A stretch of DNA of 24,679 bases from a virus, in the IMG/VR virus record IMGVR_UViG_3300034063_001114, positions 1 through 24,679 of that record; one strand, written 5' to 3'. This document shows, one piece after another, positions 21,922-24,679 of the stretch. Under the pieces are notes generated by a model that was not told the origin of the DNA, did no database searches, and saw only the letters and a program-made list of their open reading frames with translations. The translations under genes and the position numbers were made by a program. Numbering within the stretch: the first letter of the stretch is position 1; each line of letters starts with the position of its first letter.

Positions 21922-21980
21922 TAGACTCCTAGTGGAATGTTCGGTTTCCGCCCCAGAGCCTAACCGCCTGGGGCGTTTTT
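21922..21980 (+). ncRNA. Candidate short RNA: -10-like box to intrinsic terminator
   Basis: A TAGACT box (21922-21927) is followed about 20 bases later by an 8-bp perfect stem, CGCCCCAG/CTGGGGCG (21949-21956 and 21968-21975), and five Ts. If transcription starts about 7 bases after the box, the RNA would be about 45 nt. No protein of useful length is encoded (MFGFRPRA at most). Whether a promoter is active here is not known; the terminator is the better supported half. Confidence 0.35.
21949..21980 (+). terminator. Rho-independent terminator between primase-helicase and ssDNA-binding-like gene
   Basis: 8-bp GC-rich stem, 11-nt loop and TTTTT on the plus strand. It would stop plus-strand transcription before the right-hand operon; on the minus strand it has no T-run and would become a 5' UTR hairpin of the primase-helicase transcript. 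Confidence 0.72.
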
Positions 21981-22008
21981 CCAGACTACCCCCCGCGGCT
22001 TCCGAGCT

Positions 22009-22016
22009 GCTACACT
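22009..22016 (+). promoter_or_regulatory. Class E promoter-like box before the right-hand operon
   Basis: GCTACACT followed by CTCACT, shared with the box at 13423. It lies 44 nt before the ATG at 22061 and only 8 nt before an in-frame ATG at 22025. Confidence 0.5.
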
Positions 22017-22060
22017 CTCACTCGATGGCACTCCCGCCGTCCTCCCCCAACCAACCACAC

Positions 22061-22645
22061 ATGGGATTCCTCAGCAAAACCGCCTCCGATGCCGTCAACG
22101 CCACCGCGGGCGGCAACTACTTCTCGCCCTCCAAGCTCCAAGACGGCGGCTCCATCCGCTTCGCCCTCCTGAGCGACGAGCCCCTTGAGTTCTATGAGAC
22201 CTGGGGCACCGACGCCTCCAACAAGTCCAAGCCCTTCCGCTTCGACTACGAACCCACCTTCGAGGATGTCCTTGCCGAACTCGGCGACTTCACCCCCCGC
22301 GAAGGCCGCGGTGGCCCTGGCACCGCGGATGTGAAGTTCTGTATCGCCGCCCCCATCTGGTCGTACGAGGCCGGCAACGTCCAGGTCCTCTCCGTTTCCC
22401 AGAAGTCGATCCTGCGCGAGCTTGACGCGATCTCCCAAGAGGAGGACTACGCCAACTTGACCGAGTGGGACTTCACCCTCTCCAAGAAGGGCAGCGGTCT
22501 AACCACCGAGTACAAACTTCGCCCCGCCCCCCGCAAGAAAGGCAGCGATGTCACAATCGCTGCCGCGTGGGAAGAAGCCAAGTCGGCCGGCTTCGACCTC
22601 TCCCGCCTCCTCACCGGCGGCAACCCCTTCAAGCCCGAAGGCTGA
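22061..22645 (+). CDS. Putative single-stranded DNA-binding protein
   Basis: 194 aa. The start MGFLSKTASDAVNATAGG, followed by a beta-rich core with aromatic residues (FALLSDEPLEFYETWG, FRFDYEP, APIWSYEAGNVQVLSVSQ), is typical of phage proteins annotated as ssDNA-binding, and the gene sits next to the replication operon. The lysine-rich C-terminal third and the aromatic core would suit nucleic-acid binding, although the usual acidic tail is absent (it ends GNPFKPEG). The frame is open upstream; ATG 22061 is chosen because the conserved-looking protein begins there, but 22025 is possible. A family-level search is needed to settle the call. Confidence 0.55.
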   Translation: MGFLSKTASDAVNATAGGNYFSPSKLQDGGSIRFALLSDEPLEFYETWGTDASNKSKPFRFDYEPTFEDVLAELGDFTPREGRGGPGTADVKFCIAAPIWSYEAGNVQVLSVSQKSILRELDAISQEEDYANLTEWDFTLSKKGSGLTTEYKLRPAPRKKGSDVTIAAAWEEAKSAGFDLSRLLTGGNPFKPEG

Positions 22646-22680
22646 GCTTCGCAGTCACCAAATCCTCCGCCTCTACCACA

Positions 22681-22902
22681 ATGGGTAACTACAACAACTC
22701 CGACGACACCGCCGCTCTCCTCGGCGCGGGCCTCGCCCTATTTCTTGCCGTGACCATCGCCGCCGGCAGCGCTGTCGGCTGGGTCCGCAACGTCATCGTC
22801 GTAACCCGCAGCGACTTTCACAACATCGACGGAGAGCTGGTCGTGCGTGTCGTGGGCATCCCCATGGCCCCAGTTGGTGCCGTCATGGGGTGGATCCCAT
22901 GA
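22681..22902 (+). CDS. Small membrane protein
   Basis: 73 aa with a long hydrophobic segment (AALLGAGLALFLAVTIAAGSAVGWV, residues about 11-35) after a polar start (MGNYNNSDD) and a hydrophobic C-terminal stretch (PMAPVGAVMGWIP). Its stop overlaps the start of the next small membrane gene by four bases (ATGA). No family is recognised; an inner-membrane location is inferred. Confidence 0.6.
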   Translation: MGNYNNSDDTAALLGAGLALFLAVTIAAGSAVGWVRNVIVVTRSDFHNIDGELVVRVVGIPMAPVGAVMGWIP

Positions 22903-23081
22903 CACACACGCTGGCCATGCTCGCCGGTCCGCTCTACGGATACATGGCGGCCTGCACGATGCTCGCAGCCGAGAGGAAGGTGCCACCCACTGGCACTATT
23001 GAACGAATCGGACTTGTCATCGCCGGGCTGGCGTGGCCCGTCGTTATCGGATCCGCGGTGATCTACAAGATCATTCGCTAA
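22899..23081 (+). CDS. Small membrane protein with two hydrophobic segments
   Basis: 60 aa with hydrophobic stretches at residues about 5-25 (LAMLAGPLYGYMAACTMLAA) and 40-58 (IGLVIAGLAWPVVIGSAVIY), separated by a short polar loop (ERKVPPTGTIER), so a helical hairpin in the membrane is likely. It is translationally coupled to the previous gene. A GTG nine bases upstream is a less likely start. Function unknown. Confidence 0.6.
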   Translation: MTHTLAMLAGPLYGYMAACTMLAAERKVPPTGTIERIGLVIAGLAWPVVIGSAVIYKIIR

Positions 23082-23091
23082 CACCTGGCCC

Positions 23092-23114
23092 GCCGGGAGC
23101 CCATCCCGGCCTTT
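23092..23114 (+). terminator. Hairpin after the small membrane genes
   Basis: 7-bp stem GCCGGGA/TCCCGGC with a GCCCA loop, followed by CTTT. A weak intrinsic terminator, 10 bases after the stop at 23081. Confidence 0.45.
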
Positions 23115-23149
23115 ATCACAAACACCGCCACCCACTCGCCACAAAAACC

Positions 23150-23323
23150 ATGCCCGAATGGATCACCCACCGTCTCCCCACCGACCGAGATGCCGACGAA
23201 GCCGGGGATGTGTGGATCCCGCGCCGTCCTCGCGCTAAACCTTCTTTCTTCGACGATTACAGTTTCCAACACTTCACGCTAGTCGTACCCGGACAACCGT
23301 GGTACTCCGCAGAGTCCGCGTAA
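23150..23323 (+). CDS. Hypothetical 57-aa phage protein
   Basis: 57 aa starting MPEWITHRLPTDRDADEAGDVW. The W-x-T-x-R-x-PT-x-x-DAD-x-x-G pattern is common in small proteins of phages, and the C-terminus ends VVPGQPWYSAESA. I can describe the pattern but not the function. The 68 bases upstream hold a terminator-like hairpin but no clear promoter. Confidence 0.55.
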   Translation: MPEWITHRLPTDRDADEAGDVWIPRRPRAKPSFFDDYSFQHFTLVVPGQPWYSAESA

Positions 23324-23375
23324 ACATCACCAACTGATCTCTAACCGCAAGCAATCCCCTAACCCCAACGACACC

Positions 23376-24212
23376 ATGGAACAGTTCAAGGCTTTAGATG
23401 AAGATTGGGAAGAAGTTGTTGACTGGTCTGAAAGGAAACCTGTTCGTCATGTTTATGCCAGCACCATCCGCGAACTCCGCGACCGCGTGGCGGCGCTGGA
23501 GAAGCAGCTGAGGCAGTTCGTGCCTGGACAGCTGGTGACCGCTGATGCGCCGGAGCCCGATGTATCCCCTGCCGCTGCCCCGGTTGCGGTGATGCCGTCG
23601 GATGAGAAGCTGCTTGCAGTCTGCAACCCCCTTGTGCTCACACCCGAGGAAGGCAACCGAGCCCTGTTCGCCTACGGCTATGAGCAGGGCCTTGCGGACG
23701 GCCGCGCCGAGCAGCAGGCAGCTACCGAGGAATCCTCGGCAGCTCAGTCAGATCCCGCCATGACCGCGCTGGAGCTGCCACGGGACTGGTATCCCGACTT
23801 CGCCGACTGGCTTAAGCGGCAAATGCCAGAAGGCACGGTGATAGGTGATCCGTGGTGGTGGGCTTCGTGCATTGCGGATTGGCTCATAGCAAAGGCCACC
23901 CTAGGGCCCGAGCCGAACCTGCACGACATTGCGCTGGACAGGGTGGACAGCTTGGGTCGGTCCTTCCACGTGCTTCCCGAAATCCTGGACACCCTGCGCC
24001 GGGCAATCCGTGAGCCGATGGTGTCGCAGCAGGCAGCCGCTGAGCCCGAGCCCATCCCGTCCCCGGCGGATGGATGGCTGATAGCGGCACTGGTGTGCAT
24101 TGGATTGGACGACGCGGCTCCCTATCGCGTCCTTTCCACAGTGGCCAGATGGCTGCGCAGCAAGGGCTGCCCCACCGCCGCCGAGCTGCTGGAGCAGGAG
24201 GCCAACCTATGA
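23376..24212 (+). CDS. Hypothetical protein with coiled coil and duplicated C-terminal region
   Basis: 278 aa. Residues about 28-50 form a coiled coil (STIRELRDRVAALEKQLRQF). The middle is Ala/Pro-rich (DAPEPDVSPAAAPVAVMP), then a segment FAYGYEQGLADGRAEQQA. Residues about 120-180 hold a Trp-rich region (DWYPDFADWLKRQ, DPWWWASCIADWLIAK). The last 75 residues contain DTLRRAIREPM and STVARWLRSKG...ELLEQEANL, both repeated in the next gene. The stop overlaps the next start (ATGA). The function is unknown. Confidence 0.65.
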   Translation: MEQFKALDEDWEEVVDWSERKPVRHVYASTIRELRDRVAALEKQLRQFVPGQLVTADAPEPDVSPAAAPVAVMPSDEKLLAVCNPLVLTPEEGNRALFAYGYEQGLADGRAEQQAATEESSAAQSDPAMTALELPRDWYPDFADWLKRQMPEGTVIGDPWWWASCIADWLIAKATLGPEPNLHDIALDRVDSLGRSFHVLPEILDTLRRAIREPMVSQQAAAEPEPIPSPADGWLIAALVCIGLDDAAPYRVLSTVARWLRSKGCPTAAELLEQEANL

Positions 24213-24560
24213 CCCACCCCACCCCCGAGCCCGACGCGCCTCAGACCCTGCACAGCGGTGCCTTGGGCCACGTGGACGGCCTGCGCAGGCTTGGAGTTAT
24301 CCCCCAGATATGCGACACCCTGCGCCGGGCGATCCGTGAGCCGATGGCGGACCTTACCCCAGAGCCCAACCAGGCCCCGGCGGCGGAGGCGGGGCTGGTG
24401 GAGGAGGTGCTGGATGCCATGGGCGAGGGCACAGAAGTGGAGGCTCGCGCCGCAATCCGCGCCGTGGCCAGATGGCTGCGCAGCGTGGGCAATTGCGGAT
24501 CTGCCGCCGATCTTGAGTGGGAGGCCAACCGATGACCCACCCCATCCCCGACCGGTTCCG
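23987..24560 (+). repeat. Tandem partial duplication (period about 323 bp)
   Basis: Three near-identical blocks recur: a DTLRRAIREPM-coding block near 23993 and 24313, an ARWLRS-coding block near 24142 and 24463, and the gene-junction block (EAN then stop overlapping MTHP) near 24201 and 24521. Spacing is 321-325 bases, so about one unit was duplicated, including the overlapping stop/start. Confidence 0.7.
24209..24535 (+). CDS. Hypothetical 108-aa protein, duplicate of the preceding C-terminus
   Basis: 108 aa starting MTHPTPEPDAP. It carries DTLRRAIREPM and AVARWLRSVG...DLEWEANR, matching the end of the upstream protein, so it looks like a copy of that C-terminal module that became its own gene. 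It overlaps both neighbours by four bases (ATGA). Function unknown. Confidence 0.6.
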   Translation: MTHPTPEPDAPQTLHSGALGHVDGLRRLGVIPQICDTLRRAIREPMADLTPEPNQAPAAEAGLVEEVLDAMGEGTEVEARAAIRAVARWLRSVGNCGSAADLEWEANR

Positions 24561-24679
24561 CGTCGGAGACGTGTGGCAGTCGCCACGCGGCAAGCAGTGG
24601 AGAGTTGAGCGCATTGACGTGACGAAAGGAGCCTTGCTTGTGGATGCGGCGGAGCTTCCCAATCGTTCGCGGCAATGGC
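24532..24679 (+). CDS. Hypothetical protein, cut by the window edge
   Basis: Forty-nine codons are visible, starting MTHPIPDRFRVGDVWQSPRG. The first four residues copy the start of the previous gene through the duplicated junction. The body (VGDVWQSPRGKQWRVERID) resembles a small phage protein type with a GD-x-W-x-S-x-x-G start. The stop lies beyond the window. Confidence 0.55.
   Translation, partial: MTHPIPDRFRVGDVWQSPRGKQWRVERIDVTKGALLVDAAELPNRSRQW

Noticed and set aside
21932-22060. Longer start for the ssDNA-binding-like gene at a GTG at 21932
   Set aside because: It would run through the terminator hairpin and the promoter-like box; the recognisable protein begins at 22061.
24132-24140. 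CTTTCCACA as a further DnaA box
   Set aside because: Single near-match within a coding gene with no repeats or AT-rich stretch around it.
1-24679. tRNA genes, integrase, att sites, insertion sequences and HIP1 octamers (GCGATCGC)
   Set aside because: None found by reading both strands by eye; a tRNA scan and exact-word search would be needed to exclude them fully.

Overview
The window is a GC-rich segment of a tailed-phage genome with siphovirus-type tail genes. The most likely host is a unicellular cyanobacterium of the Synechococcus/Cyanobium kind. That host call is an inference. It rests on a primary-like (group 2 type) sigma factor, a flavin-dependent ThyX, a small family A DNA polymerase, a primase-helicase, cyanobacterial-style DnaA boxes (TTTTCCACA) and TAnnnT -10 boxes. 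I see no integrase, repressor, tRNA or CRISPR array, and no gene-free gap longer than about 150 bases.

Layout. (1) 98-996, minus strand: two head-completion/neck genes running leftwards. (2) 1073-11766, plus strand: tape measure protein with a 30-proline run, a distal-tail-like protein, a large tail-tip protein with a C-terminal LamG-type lectin domain, several small virion proteins, a two-frame tail-assembly-chaperone-like gene with a canonical -1 slippery site (A AAA AAG), and one more structural-type gene. (3) 11812-13427, plus: lysis cassette with two small membrane proteins and an endolysin fusing a GH24 lysozyme to a C39-like peptidase. (4) 13455-13721, plus: a small helical protein. 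(5) 21917 down to 13639, minus: replication operon, in transcription order primase-helicase, three small genes, DNA polymerase, two small genes, three tandem paralogous small genes, thyX and the sigma factor. (6) 22061-24679, plus: an ssDNA-binding-like protein, two small membrane proteins and a run of small phage genes, the last cut by the window edge.

How it works together. Two upstream motif classes stand out. Class L (GG[A/G/T]AA[A/C]CTAGG) sits 22-23 nt before the start codon of five virion or lysis genes only, including a divergent back-to-back pair between the neck genes and the tape measure gene. Class E (a TAGACT/TACACT/TAGTGT box, mostly preceded by GC) sits about 20-25 nt before starts in the replication operon and a few other genes. 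The sigma gene is the last gene of the replication operon and is translationally coupled to thyX. A reasonable model is that class E is read by host RNA polymerase early and class L later, possibly through the phage sigma factor; this is untested.

The most striking DNA-level structure is an array of six 12-bp GTGTCCCCCGGT elements in alternating orientation with 32/41-bp spacing (73-bp period) inside the 3' end of the primase-helicase gene, with a DnaA box in the middle: a candidate replication origin. A second is a run of three tandem small paralogs whose gene junctions are the same 24-bp sequence, each junction encoding the upstream C-terminus, the ribosome binding site and the downstream start. 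Coordinates and motifs were read by eye; family names come from motif recognition, not from database searches.
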